Shown piece after piece: positions 12,226-23,805 of a DNA stretch of 64,000 nucleotides. Positions within the stretch are counted from its first letter, which is position 1; every line of letters starts with the position of its first letter. Below the pieces are notes generated by a model, which was not told the DNA's origin, ran no database searches, and was given only the letters and a program-made list of their open reading frames with translations. The translations under genes and the position numbers were made by a program. This stretch comes from Polychytrium aggregatum (lineage: Eukaryota > Chytridiomycota > Chytridiomycetes > Polychytriales). The stretch spans positions 247,429 to 311,428 of the forward strand of contig NW_026516255.1 of NCBI RefSeq assembly GCF_025602895.1. The letters are read 5' to 3'.

Positions 12226-13574
12226 GGATGACCGGGATGAGAGAACAGATGGGGAAGCCCAAGCACTTTGCGTGGTCCGAGACGGACGGGGGAGGGAGCA
12301 ACAGCCGTGGCTATATAGCCAGCGGCCTGCCGACTGTGGTCTCCAGAGGGACCGAGGGACCGACCGAACACCCTGGCGGCCCTCTCCCGATGGAAGAAAC
12401 AAGCCGGACGATACCAGCGGCAAGCAGCCCACGCCCCCGACTGCGACAGCGAGCGGCAGCGAAACGAGAGCAAGCATCTCCAGCACCGATGGCGGCAGCT
12501 CTCATCTGGCAGTTTGCTCGCACCGACGGACCCTGCATCGGCACCCTGCTGTCCCCCAGCGGCCCCGACCGGTCTCGACAAGATGGATCATGCACTCGCT
12601 GTGTACTCATGAGCCAAACGGTCAGGGATGGTCGATGCGCTGGACATGGCGAGAGGAAAGAGCGAGGGATAGGGCCCGCAGGGGCGACAGGGACAGACGC
12701 AGGGTGATCTTGGTCAGCGCAGAAGGATGAGGGTGCGTGCAGCCAAGTGATTCCTGCAGGAGGGGGGTTGTGGTCGATCCCACGCCCTGCACCCTTTGGC
12801 TTTCTTCTTGCTGCTGGTGCGGAGTTTGCCAACGACACAGAGATCCCGAGGGATACACCAGCGGCGCCTACAGAGACCCCAGCCGATGTGGACAGACCGC
12901 GCGGGTCGGTGCGGGCAGCGACGGGGGTGGGATGGGACGAAACGGAGTGGGGGAAATGCTGATCTTGTTGAAGAATGATTCACAGAAAAGAAACACCTGA
13001 GCGGGTGGGAGTCGGCATTTCGTGGAGTTCGGGAGGGCATGTGTCCGCCATGCGGAGCAGGGATCGAACGAGCGGGGGACAGGACGAAGAGAGTGGGCGA
13101 GCAAGGGACGGCAACGACAGACGAATGGGCAGAGCGAGACGGGAGAAGCAAACGGCCACACTGCGAGGCCGGTGGGGATGCGGTGGTCACGGAGACGGGG
13201 CAGCGAAGGAAACGAGGAACGACGGGGAGGGGAGACTTGCTCGACAGGCAGCGAGATCATCATCCGGCATGTGCAAGCACTGCACACCAAAGAGGCGAAA
13301 ACCAAAATGCAGAACTGGGAAGCCACAGCGGAGATACATGATACTGAAAGGACCAGGTCGTGCATCGAGCCCTGTTGGGGGGGGGTGTCGAGCAGAGTTA
13401 GCTCGATGGCGGCTGCTGCTCTGGAGATCATCAACACAGTCTGGGCAACAGGCAATGCCAGAAACGAATGCTTACCTACCGGGGTGGAGGCCAGCCATCG
13501 ATGCTCAGCCGGCCATGGCTCCCAATGTGAATCTATGAGATCGGAGCAAAGTCGGCCTCAGCCCTGGCGCGCTC
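12226..13574. other. Intergenic: GT71 promoter region
   Basis: About 1.35 kb separates the GT71 start from the 3' end of the RhoGAP gene. Several frames stay open but none shows recognisable motifs or consistent splice signals, and the composition is purine-rich on the plus strand. I see nothing that supports a gene. Confidence 0.55.
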
Positions 13575-16500
13575 CTATAGCCCGGACTGGCTGTCGAAGA
13601 ACCACTGGAAAGTGATCATATCCGCAAATGAGTAACCCTTAGTAAAACCGAGCACGGACAAGGTCGCGGACAAAGGAGCGATCGAATCTCGGCTCTGCCG
13701 ATGCACTTGTGCCCAATACAACAGGGACAACACCGCACCGGCAGCCCTCTCTCGCCCTCTGCCTCGACCGACTTACGTCCACTTTTGTCAGAATCAGCTC
13801 CACGATCATAGAATGCAGACTCATGTTGGCGATGCTGTCATAGCCACTCATGGCATTGGTTTCGGGCGTTCGGATCAAGGTGGGGCTTGATCATGGCAGG
13901 CGAGCAGCAACAAGGCCAGGTTAGGAACGACGTTTCCCATGCGGATTGCAGATGCGACAACACGCCATCGCCATTGGCTTGTGAGCAGGCCATGTCAGAG
14001 AAGCCACAGCTGCTTACCCAAAGACGATCGCCAGGTTGCTATAGTCCATTTTGTTGACATCCGACTGGGCAGCGACCCTGGTATGTTGCGCAAAAGTCAG
14101 CAAGCGGTCAGGAACCCGTGGGTCCATGAAGCCATGTATCCGTGCATTCCGTCCCAGGATCACTTCACTGGACAGTCACGATCGAGGGCACACGCGAGCC
14201 CACTGCACATTGTTGCTGATCGCTGGTCGCGCCACCAAGACGTACCGGCAGAGATGGCGGCTGAGGAACTCCAGGACGTCATAGTTGGCTTTCGGCAGCG
14301 ACTGGATCAGCTCCTTCAGCTCGTAATGCTTGTCGTTGTAATCCTCCTTGCCTATATTGATCCAGTTCGTCGGTATAATTGTCGGCCGCATCGGGTTGGA
14401 TCAGGAACGCAAGCACCAGGGGTGTGAGGAGAGGATAGGAATTGGCCAGCCGGGCAAGACTCATTTGAGATGCTGATCGCAGCGCGGGCGGCTGATGTGC
14501 AGCATGGCACTTACGAGCGGCATCCATGAATTGCTGATAGAACTCGAACGGGAACAACGGGTTGTGGAGCTCGCGGAAGTACACTGGGAGGTTGAACGCA
14601 GTCAGGTCACAGGCCGCATGGATCACCTTGTGTATCTCAGATGCGTGCCATACGGTCTACGGCGCTATCACATCGACGACTTACGCTTCAGCAGGGCGGC
14701 AACAACGTTGATGTCGTCTTCTTCATTCAGAGCCACGGGTTGACCTGCAGAAAGACACCAGCCGGGATTCAGCACACAATATCATGATCAAGGAAGGCGG
14801 TGTTGAGCGCCAACATGTCCCTGAGCCAGTTCGGCTGCCAAGCCAGGAGGGGTAGCAGGATAGATGCGATGAGGCGGCTGCCGACAAGACCTACGCTGGT
14901 TGAACTGGGCCCGGTGGTTGTTGATATGCGACGTTGTGCCCGAGAGTCGATAGATACCCTGCGACTCCAGGCCGCGACTCTCGATCTCGGTGCAGCACTG
15001 ATACACAATCATCGGGATGCGCATATCGTTCTCGTGATCGACGTGGAAGTCGAGATAGCCACCAAACACATCTGATACACCACAACGTGAATTAGAGCCA
15101 ATTTGTGAGGACAGCATTGGATGCCTTGGACCCCGCAGCAAGCTCCAAGCCACCGAAGTGCGATTGAACAGACAGCACGAACAACAACCACAGTGGGCGG
15201 AGCGCTCGAAACACGAACCTTCTGGTGATGTGTCAGGGACAGCCGCCTCCATCTTCGGGGTCTTGCTTCCTGCTCCCTTCTCGCCGGGCTGTGGATCCAA
15301 GCAGGCAGCGTCAGCACAGGTGTTCGACAGAGCCCCCCGGTTCTAGACTCCATGGTATCCCACGTTCGCCGTATCCAACCATGCAAGATGGCGTGTACTT
15401 ACTCTCCGGAAGAAATTGAACACGGCGGCGCGGCCACTTTTCTTCTCGCCCTGCTCCTCCGCACTGGCGTCTGCCGGAGCGCCGTGTTTCTGCTGGATGC
15501 CAGCGAGGAAGCCTGCAAAAGGAAAACAAACCCGAATTGTTTGGGGGAATGAGTTGACACAATCGCGCAGCAATGCCTTGCGGTCCCTGCAGAAGGAGCC
15601 CATCAGACAACAGATCATGCAGCGGCTCGATGGGAGCACCTTTCTTTTTCTGGGCCTTGACGACCGTCGAATCACCGATCGAGACGGGTTGGATCTGCGG
15701 TGATGAGGAGGGACCAACAGCGCCGTTCTGGTCCTTTGTAAAAAGGCAGCTCACGACTGCACCGGATCCCAAGCCAGGAAAGTGTCAGCAACCGAGAGAG
15801 TCGATCTGATCCTCCAAGACAAACAGAAAGCAAGCCTGGCGCGAAAAGGACATACCATACTCGTACTAACAACGACAATCGGGGCGTTTCGATAGAATGG
15901 ATACAGAAACGAGTGCGTTTTGGTGAGAATCGGCGGTGCGTCAGGGACTCGCACGATGCACGCACAGCAGAGAAGCAAGGTGAATCGCCAGAGAGACTAC
16001 GATGTTATGTCGCCATGGACGCGGCGACCGGAGACGCACCTCGTTGGGCGCCGCCTTTTCGCGGGCACACTCCTTGAGGGTCTCGATCCACTTGAGGCTG
16101 TCCTTCTCGGTCTGGAACAAAAGCAGCCAGTGGGCATACTTCTCGGTCGTCAGCGAGACAGCGTACTTTTTCTTTGTGTGGTTGGTGCCGTTCTCGATGG
16201 TTGTGGCCGAGGTGAGGGGTAGGACGCACGTCGGCAGAGAGATGTCTCCCTTTTTGGCCCGACTGGGGTCCTCCTTGTAGAAGAGCAGGAAGCCAACGCA
16301 GACGATTGCGTACGAGACTGTCCAGGAGGTCGAGTAGCGAGGCTCCTTCTTGCCCTCTTCGAATTTCAGCTTCTGGATTGGGCCCTCGCGGCGGACGAGC
16401 TCGGGGGGTACCGGGTTGACGGATGTGAGTGTCTGAACAAGGATAAAGTGAGGAGGTGAGTGATTTGGAGTTCAGGCTGAGAGGTCGGCTGTGCTTGCCG

Positions 16501-19429
16501 TTTTGGGTTCGGCTTCGGCAGTCGTTTCTCGCGATGCGCTGGCTGACTTCCTAATGAACATGCAACGCCACCCAGACGACTGCATCCGCCGTTCAGAGCG
16601 ACTCTGACGAAAGCACACGGGCGACCCGGCTTACCAACGAGCCATCTCGTGCTTCTTGGAGGAGTTGGGACAGCCCGCCCGATGCCGTCGAGCTGTTGGA
16701 GAGTGTGTTCTGAGGCGGTTGCAGCTGGCTAGGCGAGGTCACGTCCTCAGATTCTCGCTCGTCATTGATACCTGTGGTCTCAACCTCCTCCGCCGTTTCG
16801 AAGGGATCCACGGCAGCCGAGGCTGGTTCAGACTGATGCATGACAGGATACACTGGAGGGTAAGCACAGGAGCATACTGGAACAGAGAGGGACAGCTTGG
16901 TAGCTTGGTAGCTTGATGCAGGCGAATACACAACAGGAGGCCAATGCACGAGCCCTCCGCGCACTGGCCACGCAGTGCCCGAGATGCTCACCTCAGTTGG
17001 AGAGTGGATGTGCTTCTGCAGATCAAGCGCGATCGAGGCGCCAAGCTGGGCGGCAATCTCCGGAGTGGGGCCAAAGGATACTCGGAAGTCGTAAAAGGCC
17101 ATGCTCTTGATCTTTGCCGCGGCGTTGGTCAGCGAGCCGGGTTCCAGACCGGGAGAGGGTATCGCATCCCAGGTGACGGAAGGCTTGTCTTCGGGCGCAG
17201 CGCCATTAACCGCTGGCTCAGCGACTGGCTCAGCGACTGGCTCTGGTTCGCCGGTAGGCTTGACGGGACTCGATGCAGAGCTTTCCGGGGTTGGCTCCTG
17301 AAGCTCGTGCGCATGTTCGCCGGCATCGGTAATGCGGGGATCAACCCACGTGGTCTCGCCGGTTTCGGGGAACCAGAAATAGGGCTCGCCGTTGTTTGGA
17401 ATCAGCCTCCAGCCGTTGCCGATATCGGCGCCCTCCTGCGAGTTGATTGGACGCGATGCAGCCCAGGCGAGCGTTTGAAGACACAGGCAGCGAGAATGTA
17501 CGCATCAGACACAGGAGCACAGAGACAAAGACATGGGCAGACAAGCACCGGGCCACAGCCATTCAGAGACAAGGAGGCCACAGACCCCGTATCAGCACGG
17601 GATTGTCGTCATGGATCCGCTCATTCAGGTCAGAGCCTACCAGTTCGACTTCTTCGTCATCATCGTCTTCTTCTTCTTCGTCGGCGTCGTTTTCACGGTT
17701 GCCCTGCCCGTTTGCGACATCGGCCGCGGTCTCTTCCTCCACGGCCTTCTCGATAGCCGCCACGACAGGCTCAGGAGCAGCCACGACACCAGGCGCGGCG
17801 TCAAACTCAGAGCCCGCATCCTTGTCCGGCAGAGTCGGAGGCCTGTCCAGCGAGTCCAGCAGTTCGGGCTTGTCGGCAGCAAAGGACAGTTTGCCATTGA
17901 GGAGTCGCGGGGTGGAGAAGTGGTAGTCGGACTGGGGAATCTCGGGAAGGGCCAGGGGCTGCGACCTGACGGGGGGCTCCGGCACATACGAATCGAGCAC
18001 CGGGGTGGGCTGGATCGACGGCGGGGTTTGGGAGGGCTGGGAAGCCGGGGTCGACTGAGCGCTCTGAGAGGAAAGGGGGATGGCAATGGGCTGCGCGGGA
18101 CTGCCATCCAGCTGGGAGGGCGATGCCGAGAACTCCTTGTTGGACAGAGCTGGGGTGGTGGCAGTCGATGACGTCCGAGGAGGCAAGCTGGAGGGCGAGA
18201 GGATTTTGTTGACCGGGGTGGGCGAGCCGTCGGATGGCGAGTTGTTGATCGACGACGAGCGCTCCATGAGCAGGGGTTGGCCCTGGGCCTTGACAGGGTC
18301 GTTAGAATTGCCTCGATCGATGGCAGGATAGATGTGCCTCTTGCGCTCGGGTGGAACAGGGGTGCTCCCATCGCCTTGGGTCACGGTGCTCTTCACGGTG
18401 GGCTGCACTGTGCCGGAGATGCCGCTGGAAGGACCAAGCTCGCGATCGGTGGCCTTGCTCTTGGTGCGGACGGGATGGATGCTGACCTGAGCGGTGATGG
18501 ACTGGAGGGAGGGCGAGGGCGACACTGTGGGCGAGCCGCCGAACTCGGAACGCAGATACCTCCGAGTATCGCCAGCGTGGTCTGAGTGCATCGACGATAT
18601 GCGAGCAGGCTCCGAGATTTCAGAGCCCGAGCGGCCGTCCTTGGGACCGGCACCTGCCGTCCAGACAGGTATCGAGTTGGACTGTGAAGGCGACTGCCCG
18701 TACGCGGAGAGGTTGCTGGCGGCTTCGTATGACGCCACTCGTTTCGGTGCCTGATCTGATGAGTAAGAGCCGACCTTGACAGCACCATAGGCGGCTGCAT
18801 AGACAGGGAGAGAGCACGGCGGGTCGGCCATGGAGGATAGCGCCATGCCCGGGATGCCCAAGCGATAGAGTGTCGTCAGTCCGCGGAGCAGGCGAGGTGT
18901 TGGCATGCACAAGAAGGTTGGACAGATGACATCCGGTGTACGGATGCATCCGCCAGCCGGGGCTCCGGGCTATTCCGCCACACAAAGGGGCGTATGGGCA
19001 GAGTGGTGGCTCGACAAGCGCGGCTCGGGATGCTTACGCTTGGGCGACTCGGGCAGGAGCTCGACCCGGTTGGCAGGGAAGTAGCCCTGCTCATTGCGAA
19101 CTCGTCCCTCATACCAGTCCTCGTTACAGAGGGCAACGACCTCAATCAAATCGCCGGCCGAGAACGAGATTTCGTTGTCCTGCAGCAGATCGAGCGGGAT
19201 AAAAAGTGACACTGGTCAGTGTCCAAGTCGGAGCTGGAAGCGTCCTGATAGACGGCGACCTCTTGCATCGAGAATGAGGGGAAGGGATGGGAAAGTGGCG
19301 CCGCGATTGCATATCGTAAGGGGGTGGGCTCGCTGAAGGGCAACATACTTCGATGGCGTTGTAGTTCCACTTTGCTTTGGCATATCGCTTCACGCCCGCG
19401 GGGGCGTTATCGACATGCAGGACGGACAT
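13575..19429 (-). CDS. SH3-WW-PH-RhoGAP protein (ARHGAP9/12/15/27-like)
   Basis: This is a GTPase-activating protein for Rho-family GTPases, acting on actin and polarity at membranes. The start at 19429 leads into an SH3 domain (YAKAKWNYNAIE, then SFSAGDLIEVVALCNEDWYE and GYFPANRVELLPES). A Ser/Pro-rich linker of roughly 450 residues follows (18912-17600). A WW domain (NGWRLIPNNGEPYFWF, ETGETTWVDP) lies near 17430-17340. The PH domain is at about 16390-16010 (EGPIQKLKF...YSTSWTVSYAIVCVGFLLFY, then YAVSLTTEKYAHWLLLFQTE and DSLKWIETLKECA). The RhoGAP domain is spread over short exons from 15080 to about 13780: VYQCCTEIESRGLESQGIYR with the arginine finger, LPVYFRELHNPLFPFEFYQQ, LKELIQSLPKANYDVLEFLS, NKMDYSNLAIVFG, and IANMSLHSMIVELILTK. 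The 3' end is uncertain: after ILTKVD a GTAAGT intron probably leads to a short final exon ending at TAG 13575; without splicing the frame would stop near 13639. Confidence 0.88.
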
Positions 19430-19721
19430 GGTGCAAGGACAGGAATGTCAGGCGGATCCAGGGTCGGTGAGCTGTTCGAGGAGATGACGATATGCTTGAG
19501 GGAAGCGACTGATGCTCGGATGGTGGGTGTGCTTAAAGACAGGCCTGCAGAAGAGGAATGGCCGCGGTAACAGCCGCCGGGCGGTGATGACGGTGGCAAT
19601 GGTCAGCGCGGAAGCGGCGGTTTGGAGAATCCGCTGGACCAGGACCAGGCCCGGACAGGTTGCGGGGGCGCCGGCGAGACGCATGACGGTACCTCGGACG
19701 ATGCGGTGAGCTGCTTGGAGA

Positions 19722-19792
19722 TGGGATGCAGATGCGGATGCGGATGCGGATGCAGATGCAGACGCAAAGGCAGGTGCAGACGCAGAGGCAAG
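19722..19792 (+). repeat. Degenerate (GATGCG/A)n hexanucleotide repeat
   Basis: Successive GATGCA, GATGCG and GACGCA units run for about 70 bases, degrading toward the right into GCAGAGGCA variants. The array is in the 5' flank of the RhoGAP gene. Confidence 0.85.
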
Positions 19793-19889
19793 GGCAGATG
19801 CGGCGGTGGAGAGTCAGAAGAACAGATGAAGACAGCCCCGGGCCGAAGACGCATTTGGCGAAAGACAAAAGAAGACAAAGGGCGGCCTC

Positions 19890-19966
19890 GCTGCGCTCTC
19901 GCTGTGCTCTCGACGTGCTCTCGCTGCGCTCTCGCCATGCTCTCGCTGTGCTCTCGCTGTGTTTCG
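19890..19966 (+). repeat. 11-bp minisatellite, seven units
   Basis: Seven consecutive 11-base units of the form GCTGNGCTCTC lie head to tail (variants GACGTGCTCTC and GCCATGCTCTC; last unit GCTGTGTTTCG). Because 11 is not a multiple of three, the spurious reading frames through it cycle through all phases. Confidence 0.9.
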
Positions 19967-20667
19967 ATGTCGCTTTCGAGTTGATCGTCCAAACGGCACT
20001 TCCCAACCAGTTCAACACACCTAACGTTATTCAACACATGCAGCACATCCAACACATCCGTGCGCACTCGGTGCACTCACACTAGCTGCCTCGCATTCGC
20101 CCGGTTGCCCCCAGCACCGCCGTCGCCGCTATTATCGGGCTGCTGGCCTCCCCGCCCCACTGGCCGCTGGCCGCTGACTGAGTTTGTTTGTTGCGACGCT
20201 TTCCTTTTGGGGAACGCCCGTCGAAAAAAAGGAAATGCGCCTGGACGGCGCCGCGGCCCGTGTCCACGGCCAGCGCCATTGGCCCCGAGCAGACCGCCTC
20301 ATGTGCTGCCGGACTGGCGGTGCATCATGGCCAATTTCTCAAGTACGAATGTATATTCAGGATTTGGGGGGGGGGTGGAATAGCGACTGCAGGCACAGGG
20401 CAACTGCAGCCACAGGGCGACCCGTCCCGCTGGTGCACTGTCATCCCAGCCACACTGGCTGCGCGATAGTTCGACTGGCACACCGGAGCATGTTCCTTGC
20501 TGTGAGTGCTTGCGCTTGACCCTCTGAGCATCTTCATGGTCTATCGACATCAAGATACTCGGGTGGCTTCCAGGCACCGTGAGCACACTGTTTGGCCGTG
20601 GCGGATGATGAATGGTGTGTATTCAGGTCCGGAAATCAACGACAGCTCAAAAACAGGGTGTTCCGGT

Positions 20668-23065
20668 TCAAAATGGACTCCTGTATCCATCGCCTTCGTC
20701 GACATAGCCAAAACCGTCGCCATCGAAGTAACCGTCGGCGTCCCCGTCTTGGCCAATGCCATCAAAGTCGTCATCGACATCCTCGGCTCGGCTCACACCC
20801 TCGCTGCTGCGGCCGCCGACACTGCCTCCCTGATCGCCGTGGCTTTCGCCGGACTCGCTTTCGTGGCTGCTGTCCCTGTCAGGCGCAAAGGCGTCCTCCT
20901 CGGGGCTCTGCTCCGCAAACTCGGGGATGATGTTGACGTCGTCGTCGTCATCGTCCTCCTCATCTCCGGAGCCTGCTTCGCCCGCGTTCGACCCACCATT
21001 GTCCGGCCGGCTGCCAGGTTCAGCAGGAAGGCGGCCCGGTCTTGGGCCGGTCGAGGACTGCTTTCCCCGAGCACCATCATGGTAGAGTCGGCATTTCTCC
21101 CGGCGGCACTGCCCCGTCTGCTGAAACTCGGGACACACAAAGACATGCCTTTTGGGACAGTGCTTTCCCAGGGCACAGAACTTACCTGACCGAAACGACG
21201 GACACAGCGGAGCATCTGCCCGCAGCCGCACATGGACGTAGGGACACGCCGGGTTGGTACAGCCGCTAGGAGTGCCAAAGTACTCGCACACCGGCGTGTT
21301 CTTGTCCGTGGGTGTATGCGACAGTTGGCAGTTGGCCCGTGTGCATTGGCCCCGCAGCGAGAAGGGACAGAGTGCCACTCGGTTGGGGTCATGTCGGAAC
21401 GGACAGGGTTTGCGACACCACCCTGCAAAACATGTAACCCGACTGAGTGCTGTCGCTCAAATACGACACAAAGATTGCTGCTCATCAGTGCAAGCGACCA
21501 TGCCGATCATGGCTCGGTTTCAAGGCGATACGAACCTTGCTGGTGGTAGAGCACACAGTACGGTCTGCGGCAAACGGCGCAAATGGGATGGATGAGCGCG
21601 ACTGGTCCGGTGGACGACCTCAGGTTCCACATTCACCACCATGGCGTCCTTCCGTCATACCACATCCCTAAGCACAACGCAGGCGCTGAATCCCGCACTA
21701 TCGAGCCACGCACATATGCCCTGCGCATCGTACATACTTGAGTCTGTGATAGTTGCCGTTTGGGACCAGGCCGTAGTGCTGCCCTTTGACGACAATCTCC
21801 TTCGGCATAACCGTCTTGGATGACAGTCGTGTCTGGGCTGCAGGGCAGTAATACATCAGTAGAGGCAGTGGGCACTGACTGAGTACCTTGGGTCACACGG
21901 CACCAGCGCCCAGAGCATACTTCAGAGAGAACCGGCAGCGTACCAGAGCGAATCAGTTTTGTTCCTACAACGGCAAATGGCTCGCCGAGGACATGCACGA
22001 CCTTGAGCGCTGATAAGGCAACGGTGGCATGACTCAGTCGCCAGAAGATGCACGGTGGAACACCAAGTATTGAAGTCGTTCGACTCGATGTGATCACAGC
22101 GCGAACGCTAGCAAGGCGCTGACTATAGAAATCGAACGTGTGTCTGCTGGAGACAGATCCAGGCACCTACAGCTAGATTTGAAACGACCTGCCGGTCAAG
22201 GAAGGCATCGGGCGATGGCCCGTGGCAGTTGATGGGAAGAATCGATGTTTAGAGACAGAGCACAGTCGATCGGTGCTTGAGCGACGTGCAACGCCGCCGC
22301 TGCAATGTCCAGAGCCATACCCGATTTGGTGCGATTAGCAGCACCATTCCCAAATGAATGCGCAGGGGGTCGTGGCCGCGTTGAGGTCATGTTGGCTCCA
22401 TAGGAGTACGGATGGTATTTCGTCGGCCACCGGTGTGCGCCTGGTCGGAAGACTGGGGCCGGAGCGTGGTACCCAGAGAGGGTCGGGTGGAGATGAGGGG
22501 TGGTATGAGGAAAGCTGGCTCGGAAGGTCATCGCCGGGGATGCTCTACCAGGCGTAGAGACTGATGTCTCGCTTGAGACCGAGAGGGCGGGCGACGAAGG
22601 GAAAGTGGAGGCCGGTGCCGTGGCCAGAGTCGAGCCCGGCTGGATCGGTTCCTGGGAGCTGGGTGGACGCAGCCGTTCGGGCTGGGGAAAGCTAGGAGTG
22701 GGGTCAGCGCTTCCAAGAGAGCCTGTGACGGGCAGCCCAGTTCCCGGGAGCCCGTTCGCCATGTTGTCTTCTGGTGCCTGGGCGGCGCTGGTATGGTCTG
22801 CACGAGAGTCTGTGATGGACATGGGCGGCAGCGAGTCTGAAGCGCGCAGATCGCCCGTCGGAGGTTGATTCGAGCCTGCTTGCTGGAGTTTCTTGAGCTC
22901 AAGCGCCTCGAGTTGGAGCTGGAGGAGGATCTGCTTCTTCTGGACGGACTTGCTGAGGGCCTCGATCTGGTGCTTGAGCTTGATCGACGAGAGGAGTTGC
23001 TGATGCGACCTCGGAGCTGCAGCGGCTGCCGAAGAGGTGCTGCTGGCTTTGTGGTAAGGACCCAT
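20668..23065 (-). CDS. ZC3H3: CCCH zinc-finger protein, ZC3H3-like
   Basis: ZC3H3 proteins associate with the polyadenylation machinery and are needed for nuclear export of poly(A) mRNA. The ATG at 23065 opens MGPYHKAS and a coiled-coil segment (SSIKLKHQIEALSKSVQKKQ), as at the N-terminus of the animal protein. A long Ser/Pro/Thr-rich region follows. Shorter exons hold two related beta motifs (VVHVLGEPFAVVGTKLIRSG and IVVKGQHYGLVPNGNYHRLK). Five tandem CCCH fingers come next: CVLYHQQGWCRKPCPFRH (joined across an intron), CPFSLRGQCTRANCQLSH, CEYFGTPSGCTNPACPYVH, CPSFRSGKFCALGKHCPKRH and CPEFQQTGQCRREKCRLYH. Spacing and order match ZC3H3. The C-terminus is acidic (GDEEDDDDDDVNIIPEF) and ends GYRSPF. 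The final exon, about 21395-20668, is clear; junctions between 22300 and 21600 are less certain. Confidence 0.8.
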
Positions 23066-23805
23066 GCTAGAAATTGTGTGCAAAAGGCTGGGAGAAGGGC
23101 GATGCCGGAGACGTTTGAAGATGCAGCGACGGCGAGGCTTGATGCTGCAGCCGACGCAGAATGATCTGGAATGATCCGGAATGAGGTGGCTCGACGACGG
23201 CGAGTCTCGGATAGGGTACGAGCAACGCGCTGGAACCAGGAGATCCTCGAGGAAAACGATGAATGCAGACGGCCGCCGTGGAGAGCTGCGGTGCCGGTCG
23301 GTCAGTCGGCGATGCAGGCGAGCGTCAGATGACGAGACGACTGGGGTGGGGTTCGTGCTGTCGTCGCGAGAGGCCCACGGGAGGCTGTTGGGATGGCAGG
23401 CAGGCAGGCAGCAGATGGCTCCGGCGACAGCGACAGGCTCTCGGCAGAGTCTCCAGCGGCAGTCTGGCGGCAGTCCAGACGCAGTCCAGCAGCCGTCCTC
23501 GTCGGCCTGGTCTGCTTCGGCAGGGGCGGCAGATGCAAGGGCAACGACAGCGGACGACAGCGGACAAAGCCGACAGCGCTTTCGAGCCAAAGGCCGGTGG
23601 CGCGGCCGGCTCGAGCCACGCATTCGAGCCGGCGCCTCGCTCGAAAAAACTTTTTCAGACCGCGCGGACGGATGCGGCTCCACGGCCAGGCCAGGACAGC
23701 GAACAGCGGCTACGACGAGGATATCCGCTGCATCAGACGCATCTGCAGCAGCTCCTGAACGACCGCAAGCACCCTCCCGCCCCCGAAGCTGCTCCAAACA
23801 CAGCC
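23066..23805. promoter_or_regulatory. Divergent promoter region, ZC3H3-like / RPB12
   Basis: These 740 bases lie between two start codons on opposite strands and contain no convincing coding sequence. A short GGCA repeat occurs at about 23394-23413. The region probably serves as promoter for both genes; no core element could be identified with confidence. Confidence 0.5.

Larger units (their letters stand above)
19430..20667. other. Intergenic: RhoGAP promoter and ZC3H3 3' flank, with tandem repeats
   Basis: No gene is recognisable in these 1.2 kb. The half near the RhoGAP start contains two short tandem arrays (19722-19792 and 19890-19966). The half near the ZC3H3-like stop is plain sequence that presumably contains its 3' UTR. 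Confidence 0.6.

Noticed and set aside
11044-12231. 395-residue plus-strand frame
   Set aside because: It is antisense to the GT71 catalytic exon, which has clear family motifs on the minus strand.
12226-12486. N-terminal extension of the GT71 mannosyltransferase
   Set aside because: The frame is open, but the extension puts about 87 residues of promoter-like sequence before a type II anchor. The ATG at 12225 gives the usual short cytosolic tail.
19533-20076. Glu/Arg/Ala-repeat proteins on the minus strand
   Set aside because: They translate the 11-bp minisatellite and the hexamer array. No splice logic or homology supports them.
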